DNA from: a bacterium
GTDB lineage: Bacteria > Auribacterota > Auribacteria > Auribacterales > Auribacteraceae
Assembly: GCA_018435605.1 (NCBI GenBank)
Contig: JAHDNF010000019.1
Coordinates: 1 to 64,000, forward strand
Reading direction: 5' to 3'
DNA length: 64,000 bases
Shown piece by piece: positions 26,481-35,416 of the stretch. The first letter of the stretch is position 1, and every line of letters begins with the position of its first letter. The notes below the pieces were generated by a model. The model saw only the letters and a program-made list of their open reading frames with translations. It had not been told where the DNA came from and searched no databases. The translations under genes and the position numbers were made by a program.

Positions 26481-27002
26481 ATGCGGGAGTATTTAGCTAT
26501 TTTCATCGTCATTATATTTCTGGTTGTGTTGTCGGAAACACGTATACGAATAGGTGTGGATAAATTCAGCCAGATATCATGCGCGGGACATCTGAAAAAA
26601 CAGTATGAATCATTTCACCTGCTCATGGGAGAAAATCCGGGTAGCTTTGCCGAACATCCTGAAAAGCCGTGGTATACACTACTTCCTAACATCAACCCCG
26701 ACAACCTGTTATGCCCAAAAACAAAAGAAGTTCAACCTGCGGACAAAAACAATCCTCTTATATGCAATTACGCCCTTGACAACAAGCGATATGAATTTTT
26801 CAAAAATGAACGGATATTTGAGGCAAACCGCCCGCGGGCTATTTTACTGCTTGACAGCGAAGAAGATCCCACATCGTTTAATATTTTCCCCATGGTCAAT
26901 CCCGCGTTCCGACATTCCAACGGATGCAACATCATGCTTATGGACGGATCTGTTATATGGTGCGATAAAGACGATTTTGCCGGAGACGATTTTGCCTACT
27001 GA
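26481..27002 (+). CDS. H-x9-DG type prepilin-like protein
   Basis: A 173-residue protein with an N-terminal hydrophobic helix (EYLAIFIVIIFLVVLSETRI) and a C-terminal RHSNGCNIMLMDGSVIWC that fits the H-x9-DG motif of DUF1559-type pseudopilins, common in the PVC superphylum. It lacks the usual GF/TLIE prepilin cleavage site, so it may be a diverged or non-processed relative. Five cysteines could form disulphides. It follows nadE by 38 bases and may share its transcript. Function unknown. Confidence 0.65.
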   Translation: MREYLAIFIVIIFLVVLSETRIRIGVDKFSQISCAGHLKKQYESFHLLMGENPGSFAEHPEKPWYTLLPNINPDNLLCPKTKEVQPADKNNPLICNYALDNKRYEFFKNERIFEANRPRAILLLDSEEDPTSFNIFPMVNPAFRHSNGCNIMLMDGSVIWCDKDDFAGDDFAY

Positions 27003-27069
27003 CAAAGGTTTAACACTGTTTTTCTGCATGTAAATAGTATAACGGATACTAAATTACGGATATTCGGGG

Positions 27070-27465
27070 CTAAATGCTTTTATTCCTTAGATTGCCGATC
27101 AGTACGGCATAACGGGGCTGGTTACGGATATTATCAAGGTCTTCGTCGGATTCGATATGCTCAATGTCATCGAACCCCAGCGATACCGCTTTTTCCAAGG
27201 CGTCAAGAGACTGTTGCGGTTTTGCGCACAGGCTGTAACTGCACGCCAGATTATATATTACACTGGAATCGTCCGGATAAAGCCGAGCCAGTCTAATATC
27301 CACCTCAAGCCCTTTTTTGTATTGCCCGACTTGCGTATAAAGTTCGGCCATCGGGAACAACGCATCGACAAAATCGGGGTCTGCGTCTACCAACTGTTCG
27401 TAGATATACAGTTCATAGCGGTCTTTATCTTGTATATGTCTTGTGAATTCATCTATCTTGGTCAT
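27070..27465 (-). CDS. Small TPR-repeat protein
   Basis: A 131-residue soluble protein made of about three TPR-like repeats (ALFPMAELYTQVGQYKKGLE, SSVIYNLACSYSLCAKPQQS). No signal peptide or enzyme motif. Its start overlaps the upstream kinase gene by four bases, so it is probably co-translated and may act as an adaptor for that kinase. The last repeat (LGFDDIEHIESDEDLDNIRN) resembles the TPR-end motif of Sel1/TPR_NPA family proteins. Confidence 0.75.
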   Translation of the reverse strand: MTKIDEFTRHIQDKDRYELYIYEQLVDADPDFVDALFPMAELYTQVGQYKKGLEVDIRLARLYPDDSSVIYNLACSYSLCAKPQQSLDALEKAVSLGFDDIEHIESDEDLDNIRNQPRYAVLIGNLRNKSI

Positions 27466-28793
27466 GATTGCACAGATTCCCTAATATTATGTCCGGCTAA
27501 TTCGGTAGCGCTGTGGCGCGCTTCAAATCCGCTTTGCCTGCATGGTATTTCCCATATAATCCGAGTTCCTTTTTGCGGTTCGCTGATTACTTTGAACCGT
27601 GCCTCATAGGCTTTCATAAGGTCGATACAATTGGATAACCCAAGTCCTGTGCCGGTCGGCTGATCACTGTCGCGATTCGCATGGGTTGGTTTTGTGGTGA
27701 AAAACGGCTGAAAAATTCGTTCTATATTTTCTCCGGATATACCGCAACCGGTATCTTGTATTTCTATGCATGCGCAATCATCATCGTAGCGCGCGCAAAC
27801 AGTCAGTTTTCTGACAGGGCTGTCATGCATAGCATCCAGAGCGTTGTTGACCAGATTCTGAAATGTCTGGGAAAAATCGGAATACACCCCTTTTATATTG
27901 GGAAGATTGTCGGCAAAATCGCGTACCAACCCAACCTTGTTCTTGAAAAATAAATTCGTGTTTAGATACGATAACTCAAGCTCAAGAAATTCACGCAGTG
28001 AAAACTCCCGTGTTTCGGTATCGGCTTCTTTAGACCAACGCGCCAATAGACCGCATATCATATCTTTCATTTTATCTGTCGAACACAGAATATTAGACAC
28101 AATATCGCGGTTATTTTGCAGTTTTTTTAGAATCTCGGCGAACAAAGGAACAGGCAGGTCTTTCTTATGTTTTGTTATGCATTCGATAATGCCGTCGACA
28201 CCTATTTCCAGCAATTGCGCGTTACCGGAAATAACACTCAAAGGGCCATTAAGATTATGAATCGTACCGCGCAGTAACGAAGAAACCTGCTGGGCATCGG
28301 CGTCTAAACCGTTAGACTGCTCAAGAGCCGCGTGAATCTTCCTGAAATACTGCTGTTGGCGTATTTTATGTGCCAACCGTTTCGTAACTTTGGACAGAGC
28401 GTTGTCAAGATCATCCGGGCAGATGGGTTTTGTTAGAATATCGCTTACACCCAGCCTTAAGGCTTCGATGGAAAGCATAGTTTCAGTATAATCGGTAATC
28501 AGTATGATTTCATTTCGCGTATCGCCGCTGGCAAGAAGTGGCCGCAGTATTTCAAGACCCTCGTTCGCAGGCTGGATTATACCTGCCAGCAAAACATCGG
28601 GCGATTGGTCGGCTATAACACTGATGGCGTCATTCCACGAAGTCAGGGTTATATTTTTTATCCCTTTATTCAGCAGATAGTCATACAATATGGAACCTGT
28701 TGTGGTATCGTTGTCCACTATGCAGTATCGGATACGTTTTGCGATATCCTCAAGCGATTCCGGCTGTATAATCTGATCGTCCTGTCCGGTCAT
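27462..28793 (-). CDS. Sensor kinase with degenerate N-terminal receiver and HATPase domain
   Basis: A 443-residue soluble protein. Residues about 15-135 have the receiver fold (VDNDTTTGSILYDYLLNKGI), but the phospho-acceptor position reads VLLAGIIQP, with no aspartate where LLD is expected. A histidine-kinase half follows: H-box TIHNLNGPLSVISGNAQLLE, N-box NLVNNALDAMHDS, G1 DTGCGISGENIERIFQPFFT and G2 GTGLGLS. There is no membrane helix, so it senses a cytoplasmic partner. The pseudo-receiver may act as a protein-docking domain. The TPR gene after it is coupled by ATGA. Confidence 0.85.
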   Translation of the reverse strand: MTGQDDQIIQPESLEDIAKRIRYCIVDNDTTTGSILYDYLLNKGIKNITLTSWNDAISVIADQSPDVLLAGIIQPANEGLEILRPLLASGDTRNEIILITDYTETMLSIEALRLGVSDILTKPICPDDLDNALSKVTKRLAHKIRQQQYFRKIHAALEQSNGLDADAQQVSSLLRGTIHNLNGPLSVISGNAQLLEIGVDGIIECITKHKKDLPVPLFAEILKKLQNNRDIVSNILCSTDKMKDMICGLLARWSKEADTETREFSLREFLELELSYLNTNLFFKNKVGLVRDFADNLPNIKGVYSDFSQTFQNLVNNALDAMHDSPVRKLTVCARYDDDCACIEIQDTGCGISGENIERIFQPFFTTKPTHANRDSDQPTGTGLGLSNCIDLMKAYEARFKVISEPQKGTRIIWEIPCRQSGFEARHSATELAGHNIRESVQS

Positions 28794-29109
28794 TAAACAC
28801 CTGATTTAAGGTTGAAAAATTTATGTTAACGCGGCAAACCACAGGCTGTTAGATACACTCTTTGCGTAATCAAACTAAATTCAAAACAATGTGAAACCGC
28901 TCGGTAATTATTGGCGTCACAATGAGTTATACTGAATTTATATACTATTATTATTAGGTTTGCGGATTAGGCGTCATATCATCTTCTAAATAGAGTCTAT
29001 CAGAAATTAAGAACCCCCTACAAGATAAAAAATAGATAATTTCTTAAAAATTAAACGCCGGCGGTTTTAAAAAAAATATGTGTCTGAACAAACGCCGTTA
29101 CATCCGGTT
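28794..29109 (-). other. Intergenic region between kinase and membrane glycosyltransferase genes
   Basis: About 315 bases with no credible gene on either strand. It must carry the kinase promoter and the end of the upstream minus-strand transcript. I see neither a strong hairpin nor an unambiguous promoter here. Confidence 0.4.
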
Positions 29110-31107
29110 TTAATGCTTTACTGTAGTTGAGGTATTTCCTGAAGACGCCCGAATCAGCCTTATGCAGTCTTTGATCTGCATAAGCGACCGGGTATGTGAA
29201 TTGAAAGAAAGCGCGCCGGCTATCAGAGCCGAGGAGGCGCCGTAATCGCCCTGTATTTTAAAAATACGTATGGCGTAAAAGACACGTTTGTAATCGCGCA
29301 ACAATTCATCGGGCGGTATACTTTTTAATTTTTTATATTCGGGCATGGTTTGCTCAATAGATGACGTCAGGATAATAGTATCCTTTAACGCCTGCTGGTG
29401 CTTAGGAACTTTTTCTATGATCGATTCGATATGACGTAGCGATTCTGCGTGAAACCCTAGATTTTTTAAGTGTTGAGCAAGAAGATATTCGTAATCTACC
29501 CTGTTAGGCTGACGGTTATGTATTATATACAGTTCCCTTAGCCGGTCGACCGGCTTATTCCAGTAGAGGAAAATAGAGCTGAACTCAAAATGTTTGTCTA
29601 TGGTATCGGGGTTAGCGATCAAGCGCGTGGACAATACAGCTATTCCAGTCAGCGCAAAAACAAGCGCGATTGATTTGGCGTATCCGCTCGTCATAATGAA
29701 TCTCGGACGTAGCGCGTACGCCCACATAAATAATAACGCCACTATTGCATATAACACAAAACGCGACGCGCTACCGGGTAATCCGATCAGTTCGCCGATA
29801 TTGAACGAACCGTATCCGCGCTTGATCAGCGGTATAGAAAAATCCCATAAGGGCACGTGAAAATTCTCAGGAATCAGATGAAACGCGCTGGTTATTACTA
29901 CGCAATGAATTACAGACCACAAAACTAACGCCGGAAACAGAATTTTCTCTAAAAAGCTTCCGGCCATAGCGGTTGCGCGATAAGGTAGCCCTGTCTGCAA
30001 AATAGGTATTACCAGAAACGGTACGACCGCCAGATAATACCGCGGGCCGACCGTCCAGCCAGCCTTCCAGTCAACCACAGACACGGCAAAAAGGGTAAAC
30101 GATACCACTATACAGGCACAGATTATTCCCTGAAGACGGGTATATTGTACGCGAATCATCTTATATATGGATAAAAAACCGAAAAGCAGAAACGGGGAAA
30201 AATAAAACATACCTCGCGACGGCGAAAAGAGAATACCGAATATGCTTTCCAAGGAAGGATAATACACGCCGAAAAATCCGGTAGAATGATACATTTTCTG
30301 CGTCAACGACGCTTTGTATGCGTATCCGGTAAGCAAAATATGGCCGAAACTCACGTATTGCACATACATCTGGACTGTTAAAGGTATTGCTCCGGCTACA
30401 ATGCACGCAACCAGTAGCGGCAACCGCCCGCATCGTATAAGGCGTATAACGAACAAAACGCCAAGCCATCCGCATATTATTGCCAACGGATACTCGGCGA
30501 TCATTGCTGTTCCAAGCAGAAAACCTATCAGAGCAGTACCGCTCCATGTGTAAGAGTCTTTCCACTTTTCTATAAGCATATATGAAATGAGCAACAGCGC
30601 CGTTCCAAGCGTATGCGAATACAAAAGAGTGCCATAGGTGTAGGCTATTGTTCCGAACACATAACCGATCAACGCAGTCATACGCACAGAGCGCCCGCCC
30701 CGTTTGTAAATATATAAATAGTACATCATGAAAACGGATATCAAATGAGGTAACGCCACGCAGATAAGGCTAAGAAGATATTTCATCCATTCGTTATTTC
30801 CGCAGGGGCCGAACATGAAACGGTACAGGGCATACACAGGAATAGCGAGGAAAGACAGTCCGAACGATTTATCGGAATAAAACCTGCCGGCGTAAGTAGC
30901 CTTGTCCATCAGATGCCCGTGGCGAGCGATCATGTCGTCGATGTTCAGACGGCCTAGTTCCACCACGGCGCGTATCTGATACAACCTGCTGTACTCGTTA
31001 GGATTGGGTGTACCGGGGAAAAAATGTATGCAGTACACCGCCGCTACGATAAGCAGAATAAAAAAAAGCGTGTTTCGTCTGTTGAGTATACCCGATTTAA
31101 AAATCAC
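29110..31107 (-). CDS. Polytopic membrane protein, GT-C glycosyltransferase-like, with TPR-like tail
   Basis: A 665-residue protein with about eleven hydrophobic helices over residues 10-490 and a soluble C-terminal part of about 150 residues with TPR-like helices (EYLLAQHLKNLGFHAESLRH). The first large loop holds LGRLNIDDMIARHGHLMDKA followed by GRFYSDKSFG, the kind of acidic loop seen in lipid-linked sugar transferases. It probably moves a sugar or lipid-linked group across the inner membrane; the substrate is unknown. The start is a GTG overlapping the end of the radical SAM gene by 11 bases, so the two genes form one unit. Confidence 0.7.
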   Translation of the reverse strand: MIFKSGILNRRNTLFFILLIVAAVYCIHFFPGTPNPNEYSRLYQIRAVVELGRLNIDDMIARHGHLMDKATYAGRFYSDKSFGLSFLAIPVYALYRFMFGPCGNNEWMKYLLSLICVALPHLISVFMMYYLYIYKRGGRSVRMTALIGYVFGTIAYTYGTLLYSHTLGTALLLISYMLIEKWKDSYTWSGTALIGFLLGTAMIAEYPLAIICGWLGVLFVIRLIRCGRLPLLVACIVAGAIPLTVQMYVQYVSFGHILLTGYAYKASLTQKMYHSTGFFGVYYPSLESIFGILFSPSRGMFYFSPFLLFGFLSIYKMIRVQYTRLQGIICACIVVSFTLFAVSVVDWKAGWTVGPRYYLAVVPFLVIPILQTGLPYRATAMAGSFLEKILFPALVLWSVIHCVVITSAFHLIPENFHVPLWDFSIPLIKRGYGSFNIGELIGLPGSASRFVLYAIVALLFMWAYALRPRFIMTSGYAKSIALVFALTGIAVLSTRLIANPDTIDKHFEFSSIFLYWNKPVDRLRELYIIHNRQPNRVDYEYLLAQHLKNLGFHAESLRHIESIIEKVPKHQQALKDTIILTSSIEQTMPEYKKLKSIPPDELLRDYKRVFYAIRIFKIQGDYGASSALIAGALSFNSHTRSLMQIKDCIRLIRASSGNTSTTVKH

Positions 31108-32392
31108 CTACAGCAACCTTGAACGCAGAATTGAGAGCGAGCATCAATTCTTCCTGTGTCGGATATCCGTTTCTTCGTTCCTGCGCAGTTGTTTTGAAAC
31201 GCCGTAGCCGTTGTTTTATGCTCGGTTTGGAATAGAATTCCTGCCATATCCACCGTAACTTTTCGTCAAGCTCGCTTGATGTCATAAGTTTAGGATGAAA
31301 CGTGGAATACTGTCCGTTAAAACGTGTCGCGTCCGTCTCGAAAATACGGTTTTCCGCCATGAGTTGTTTGTAAAAATTCGAACCTTTTATAGGAAACAAC
31401 GCTGAGAACAAAGCTAGTTCGATTTCGTTTTCGTTGCAGAAATCAAGTGTCCGCTTGAAAATGTCAGGGTCGTCTCCTTCAAATCCGAACATGAACGATC
31501 CGTAAATGCTGATATTGGCAGAGTGGGTCATTCGGATCCATTCTTTGTATTTTTCCGGTTTCGCCCATCGTTTATCGACCGCCTGAAGGTTTTCCAAACT
31601 CAGCGACTCTATGCCTGTAAACAGAAACTGGCAACCGCTTTCAGCCGCCAATTCCATCAGTTCGGTGTCTTCGGCGTGATTGAGCGAATACTGGCCGCTC
31701 CAGATAATTTTAAGGGGTATCATTTCCTTGAACAGCTGGCGGGCGTATTTCGGGTTGCCCATAATGTTGTCATCAACTATGAAAACCATTTTTTCCTTGA
31801 ACTCTTCAAGCTGTCTAATGACATGATCTATTGGGCGATGCCTGAACTTAGCTCCGTAAAAAGCGGTTACCGAACAAAAATCGCAGTTGTACGGGCATCC
31901 GCGGGTTGTTTCCACATGATAAAACTCGTCTTCTTTCGAGAAAAAATCTTTCCTGATAAACGGCACGTCTTTCAGGTCGATGAGCCTGTCGGCTTTATAA
32001 AGCGGTTTCAAATTACCTTTGCGCAGATCGCTTATAAGTTCGTTCCAGACATATTCCGCTTCTCCGGCGACAATCGTATCCGCATACGGGCGCGCATCGT
32101 CATACCAGAGGGTAGGGAAAAAACCGCCCATCACCACCTTTACGCCCATCTGCCGAAATTTCTTACCGATCTCTATGGCCAGAGGCGACACATGGAGCAT
32201 CACCGTTATGCCCACCATATCCCAGTGTTCATCATAAGGGATAGGCTCCACATTTTCGTCGAGTATTCGCACTTCCACATCGTCGGGTGTTAAGGCTTTG
32301 AGAGTCGGCAAAGCCAGCGGCATTGAATTCATGTATCGTATGGACGACTGACCGCGTCCAACCCGCTTTGGATTTATCAATAAAATTTTCAT
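31097..32392 (-). CDS. B12-binding-domain radical SAM protein
   Basis: A 431-residue enzyme. Residues 1-140 form a Rossmann-like B12-binding domain (MKILLINPKRVGRGQSSIRY, MGITV-type strand, VVMGGFFPTLWYDDARPYAD); the DxHxxG signature is absent, as in most of this class, so cobalamin would bind base-on or weakly. The radical SAM cluster is CPYNCDFC in VETTRGCPYNCDFCS. Such proteins perform methylations or C-C bond chemistry on lipids, hopanoids or natural products. It is co-transcribed with the membrane glycosyltransferase-like gene, so the product may be a modified lipid. A strong promoter lies upstream. Confidence 0.88.
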   Translation of the reverse strand: MKILLINPKRVGRGQSSIRYMNSMPLALPTLKALTPDDVEVRILDENVEPIPYDEHWDMVGITVMLHVSPLAIEIGKKFRQMGVKVVMGGFFPTLWYDDARPYADTIVAGEAEYVWNELISDLRKGNLKPLYKADRLIDLKDVPFIRKDFFSKEDEFYHVETTRGCPYNCDFCSVTAFYGAKFRHRPIDHVIRQLEEFKEKMVFIVDDNIMGNPKYARQLFKEMIPLKIIWSGQYSLNHAEDTELMELAAESGCQFLFTGIESLSLENLQAVDKRWAKPEKYKEWIRMTHSANISIYGSFMFGFEGDDPDIFKRTLDFCNENEIELALFSALFPIKGSNFYKQLMAENRIFETDATRFNGQYSTFHPKLMTSSELDEKLRWIWQEFYSKPSIKQRLRRFKTTAQERRNGYPTQEELMLALNSAFKVAVGDF

Positions 32393-32430
32393 TGTTCCTC
32401 TTTTATTGGTTTGTATATTAAATTAGCGCT

Positions 32431-32459
32431 ATTATACCGAATCTGCCAGTATAGCTCAA
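32431..32459 (-). promoter_or_regulatory. Promoter of the radical SAM/glycosyltransferase operon
   Basis: On the minus strand TTGAGC (32454-32459), a 17-base spacer and a perfect TATAAT (32431-32436) lie about 40 bases before the ATG; AGAGGAACA serves as ribosome site. Confidence 0.7.
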
Positions 32460-32525
32460 CCCTGAAGGAATAATCAAACTTTTTTGACGAGTGTTTATTT
32501 TTTATACCGTAAAAGTGTCTGTACA

Positions 32526-32559
32526 GGAAAAAAAGCGGGTATTTATAAAAATACCCGCT
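32526..32559 (-). terminator. Terminator of the etfB-etfA-acd operon
   Basis: AGCGGGTATTT and AAATACCCGCT form a perfect 11-bp stem with a four-base loop. On the minus strand a run of T follows. It sits 30 bases after the acyl-CoA dehydrogenase stop. Confidence 0.9.
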
Positions 32560-32589
32560 ATGATGATTATGATACAAAACTGCTGTTTA

Positions 32590-34329
32590 TCAATCTTCGG
32601 AAGGCACGGCTCCGACTAGTTCTTCGAAATACTCTACCGTGGTTTGCTCGCCGCTTTTGATAATATCGTAGTTCATTTTTATTTTAGGCGTTGTTGTTGT
32701 AATGAACCTTTTGGCAATGATTTTCTTGCGGTCGTCAATCTGTGCGTGTTTCAGGAACAGGTATCCGACGTATATATCGATAGCAATATCCACCAGTTTC
32801 CGTGCGTGCAGATCAATGACGTTGGCTTTATTTTCATTTTTAAGGTACGCCACAGCGTCGGCAAGTAGTTTACGCGATTCCCCAAGCGCATTGAAAAGCG
32901 CGGGGTCAGTCTTAGAGTAATCGCACGCCTCAAGTTCCACAAACCGTTTTTCGACCAGCCCGCTTAGCACGCCCCTGATAGCGGCCACAACTTGGAGTTG
33001 TGAAGTTCCCTCGTAGATATTGGTTATACGCGCGTCGCGGTACAATTTTTCTACCGGATAATCACGCATATAGCCGCTTCCGCCGAGTATTTGAAGCGCG
33101 TCGTAGGCGACCTTGTTGCACATTTCCGAGCTGAGATATTTCGATGCAGGAGTCAGGAACGCCGCCAGACGGTCGAGTTTTTTCGCGTCTCGTTTGAGAG
33201 CCGATTTATCGTCGTCGGATATCGATTCTCTTTCGGCCATCCGTATTTTACCCAGAATATTATCGACGATAACCGCCGCTTCATAGGTTATTGCCCGTGA
33301 CGCCTCTATTTGCATCTGCATATCAGCGAGCAAATCCGCGACAGCCGGCAGAGCTTCAATGGCAACGCCGAACTGTTTGCGTGACGCGGCGTACTTGCGC
33401 GCTTCGACAAACGCCGCCTGAGCTATACCCAGCGACTGGGCGGCTATACCCAGCCTTGCGCCGTTCATAAGAGCCATAACATAGGTTACAAGCCCCCTGC
33501 GGCGTTCTCCTACAAGCAGAGCCGGCGAATCGTTAAATTGCAGTTCGCATGTGGGCGATCCGTGAATACCGAGTTTATCTTCGATACGGCGGATCTTCAT
33601 TGTTTTGTCGCGTTCATAAAGGAAAAGCGACAGGCCTAGTCCGCCGCGTTCACCTTCCTCAGATCGCGCCAGCACAAGCGATATCTCGCCGCATCCATTA
33701 GTAATGAAGCGTTTTACGCCGTTTAGCACCCATTGTCCGTTTTCTTTTTGGGTCGCGCGAATGGATACGTTCTGCAGGTCGCTACCGGCGTCAGGTTCGG
33801 TCAATGCCATGGAACCGGTAACTTCGCCTGACGAGAACCGGGGCAAAAACGCCTTTTTGGTATCTTCGTCGGCAAACGCCTGAATAGTTTCCGCGATTCC
33901 CTGCAGTCCGAAAATATTCATCAAACTGGCGTCCGCGCGTGAAACTATTTCGATAGCCATTGTGTATATCAGGTTGGAAAAATTAAGGCCTCCAAACCGT
34001 CTTTCAAGGGTAAAGCCCATCAGGTCTGCCTGCGCCAGACGCCGGATACATTCTTTCATGGCAGGAGCAAGCGTTACATCGCCGTTTTCATATTTGTTGC
34101 CTTCACGGTCGATTATTTCTGTACGGGGTTGAATGTAATTTGCGGCTATATCGCCCACTTCCACGAGTACGCGGTAGTAGCTGTCGACTGCGTCTTTTGC
34201 GTCTTTGGGGGCATAGTCGTAGATTTTGGATTCGGAAAAATCGATTTCCTGCAGTTCGGCGATTTTTTCCATATCTTCATAATTGAAATAGAACAATATA
34301 TCTTTATTATCAGTAAAAAAGTTACCCAT
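32590..34329 (-). CDS. Acyl-CoA dehydrogenase
   Basis: A 579-residue FAD enzyme that introduces (or, in reverse, reduces) the alpha-beta double bond of acyl-CoA. It shows the family signature MALTEPDAGSDLQNVSIRAT, the FAD/ETF segment LQILGGSGYMRDYPVEKLYR and the catalytic glutamate in ITNIYEGTSQLQ. It is longer than the usual 380 residues because of an N-terminal extension and a C-terminal domain of about 150 residues, as in the larger bacterial enzymes. It lies four bases after etfA in one operon, so its electron partner is that Etf. Direction of the reaction, and whether it belongs to an electron-bifurcating complex, cannot be told from sequence. Confidence 0.92.
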   Translation of the reverse strand: MGNFFTDNKDILFYFNYEDMEKIAELQEIDFSESKIYDYAPKDAKDAVDSYYRVLVEVGDIAANYIQPRTEIIDREGNKYENGDVTLAPAMKECIRRLAQADLMGFTLERRFGGLNFSNLIYTMAIEIVSRADASLMNIFGLQGIAETIQAFADEDTKKAFLPRFSSGEVTGSMALTEPDAGSDLQNVSIRATQKENGQWVLNGVKRFITNGCGEISLVLARSEEGERGGLGLSLFLYERDKTMKIRRIEDKLGIHGSPTCELQFNDSPALLVGERRRGLVTYVMALMNGARLGIAAQSLGIAQAAFVEARKYAASRKQFGVAIEALPAVADLLADMQMQIEASRAITYEAAVIVDNILGKIRMAERESISDDDKSALKRDAKKLDRLAAFLTPASKYLSSEMCNKVAYDALQILGGSGYMRDYPVEKLYRDARITNIYEGTSQLQVVAAIRGVLSGLVEKRFVELEACDYSKTDPALFNALGESRKLLADAVAYLKNENKANVIDLHARKLVDIAIDIYVGYLFLKHAQIDDRKKIIAKRFITTTTPKIKMNYDIIKSGEQTTVEYFEELVGAVPSED

Positions 34330-34332
34330 TGT

Positions 34333-35361
34333 TTACAGTACTCCTCTCTGGCGGTACGCTTTGATCATTTTCGGAATTACTTCACCGATATCGCCTACTA
34401 TTCCGTAATGCGCGACATGAAAAATAGGCGCGTCAGGGTCTTTATTAATGGCGATGATTTTCTTTGATTCCTGCATACCTGCCAAATGCTGTACCGCGCC
34501 GGATATACCGCAGGCAATGTACAGTTTGGGACGCACAGTGGTGCCGGTCTGTCCGACCTGATGATCGTGATCGACGTAACCGAAATCGACTGCCGCGCGG
34601 GATGCACCGACCTGTCCGCCGAGCGTATGCGCCAGATCCAGTATCAGCTTGAAATTATCCTTTCCGCCGACACCGGCGCCGCCAGATACAATAATATTCG
34701 CGCCTTTGAGGTTGATTGTTTTTTCTTTCGTTTCTTTAGACGTGGTTTTCACGACGAAATGGGAATCTTCAAGTTGCGGAACGAATTCTTCTATTGAAGA
34801 GGATTTACTTCCGTTGCGTTCGGGCATTTTCATTACCCCTTCGCGGACGGTTGCCATCTGGGGGCGCGTTTTCGGGTTGATGATGGTTGCGATAATGTTT
34901 CCGCCGAATGCCGGTCTTATCTGGTAAAGAAGGTCTTTGAAATCTTCGCCGCGCGCGGAATGATCGCCTATCTGCAAATCGGTGCAGTCAGCGGTCAAAC
35001 CGACCCTCAGAGACGATGCTACACGCGGTGCAAGGTCGCGCCCGACGATTGTCGCGCCGAAAAGAAAAATTTCCGGTTTTACCATGGTTGCCAGATCGTG
35101 TAACGCGCGGGTATATGACAGCGTATGGTATTCGTTGAGCCGTTTGTCTTTAACGAAATACACTTTCTGTGCGCCGAACGCAGACACTTCGTTGATTACA
35201 TACTGAATCTGATCGCCCAGCACTACAGCGGCCGCCAGTCCGTTTCGTTTGGCGGCAAGTTCCTGTGCCTTGCCGAGCAGTTCCAGCGAGGTTTCACTGA
35301 TGTTTTTCCCATCATGCTCAATGAAAACCCACACTTCCGGTTTAGTAGGCTTGTTAGTCAT
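34333..35361 (-). CDS. etfA: Electron transfer flavoprotein, alpha subunit
   Basis: A 342-residue subunit that binds FAD with its C-terminal domain: SGGAGVGGKDNFKLILDLAH, GASRAAVDFGYVDHDHQVGQ and YIACGISGAVQHLAGMQESK followed by INKDPDAPIF. The N-terminal half is the Etf fold shared with EtfB. It carries electrons between the acyl-CoA dehydrogenase downstream and NADH, ferredoxin or quinone. There are 55 bases between etfB and this gene and three bases before the dehydrogenase gene. All FAD-binding motifs look intact. Confidence 0.95.
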   Translation of the reverse strand: MTNKPTKPEVWVFIEHDGKNISETSLELLGKAQELAAKRNGLAAAVVLGDQIQYVINEVSAFGAQKVYFVKDKRLNEYHTLSYTRALHDLATMVKPEIFLFGATIVGRDLAPRVASSLRVGLTADCTDLQIGDHSARGEDFKDLLYQIRPAFGGNIIATIINPKTRPQMATVREGVMKMPERNGSKSSSIEEFVPQLEDSHFVVKTTSKETKEKTINLKGANIIVSGGAGVGGKDNFKLILDLAHTLGGQVGASRAAVDFGYVDHDHQVGQTGTTVRPKLYIACGISGAVQHLAGMQESKKIIAINKDPDAPIFHVAHYGIVGDIGEVIPKMIKAYRQRGVL

Positions 35362-35416
35362 GAGTTACTCTCCAATATTTGCCGTTATCGTATTAACTTA
35401 TTTCTTTTTGAAAGTA

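Noticed and set aside
31523-32293. 256-codon open frame on the plus strand
   Set aside because: Antisense to the radical SAM gene with its intact CPYNCDFC cluster; no recognisable protein features.
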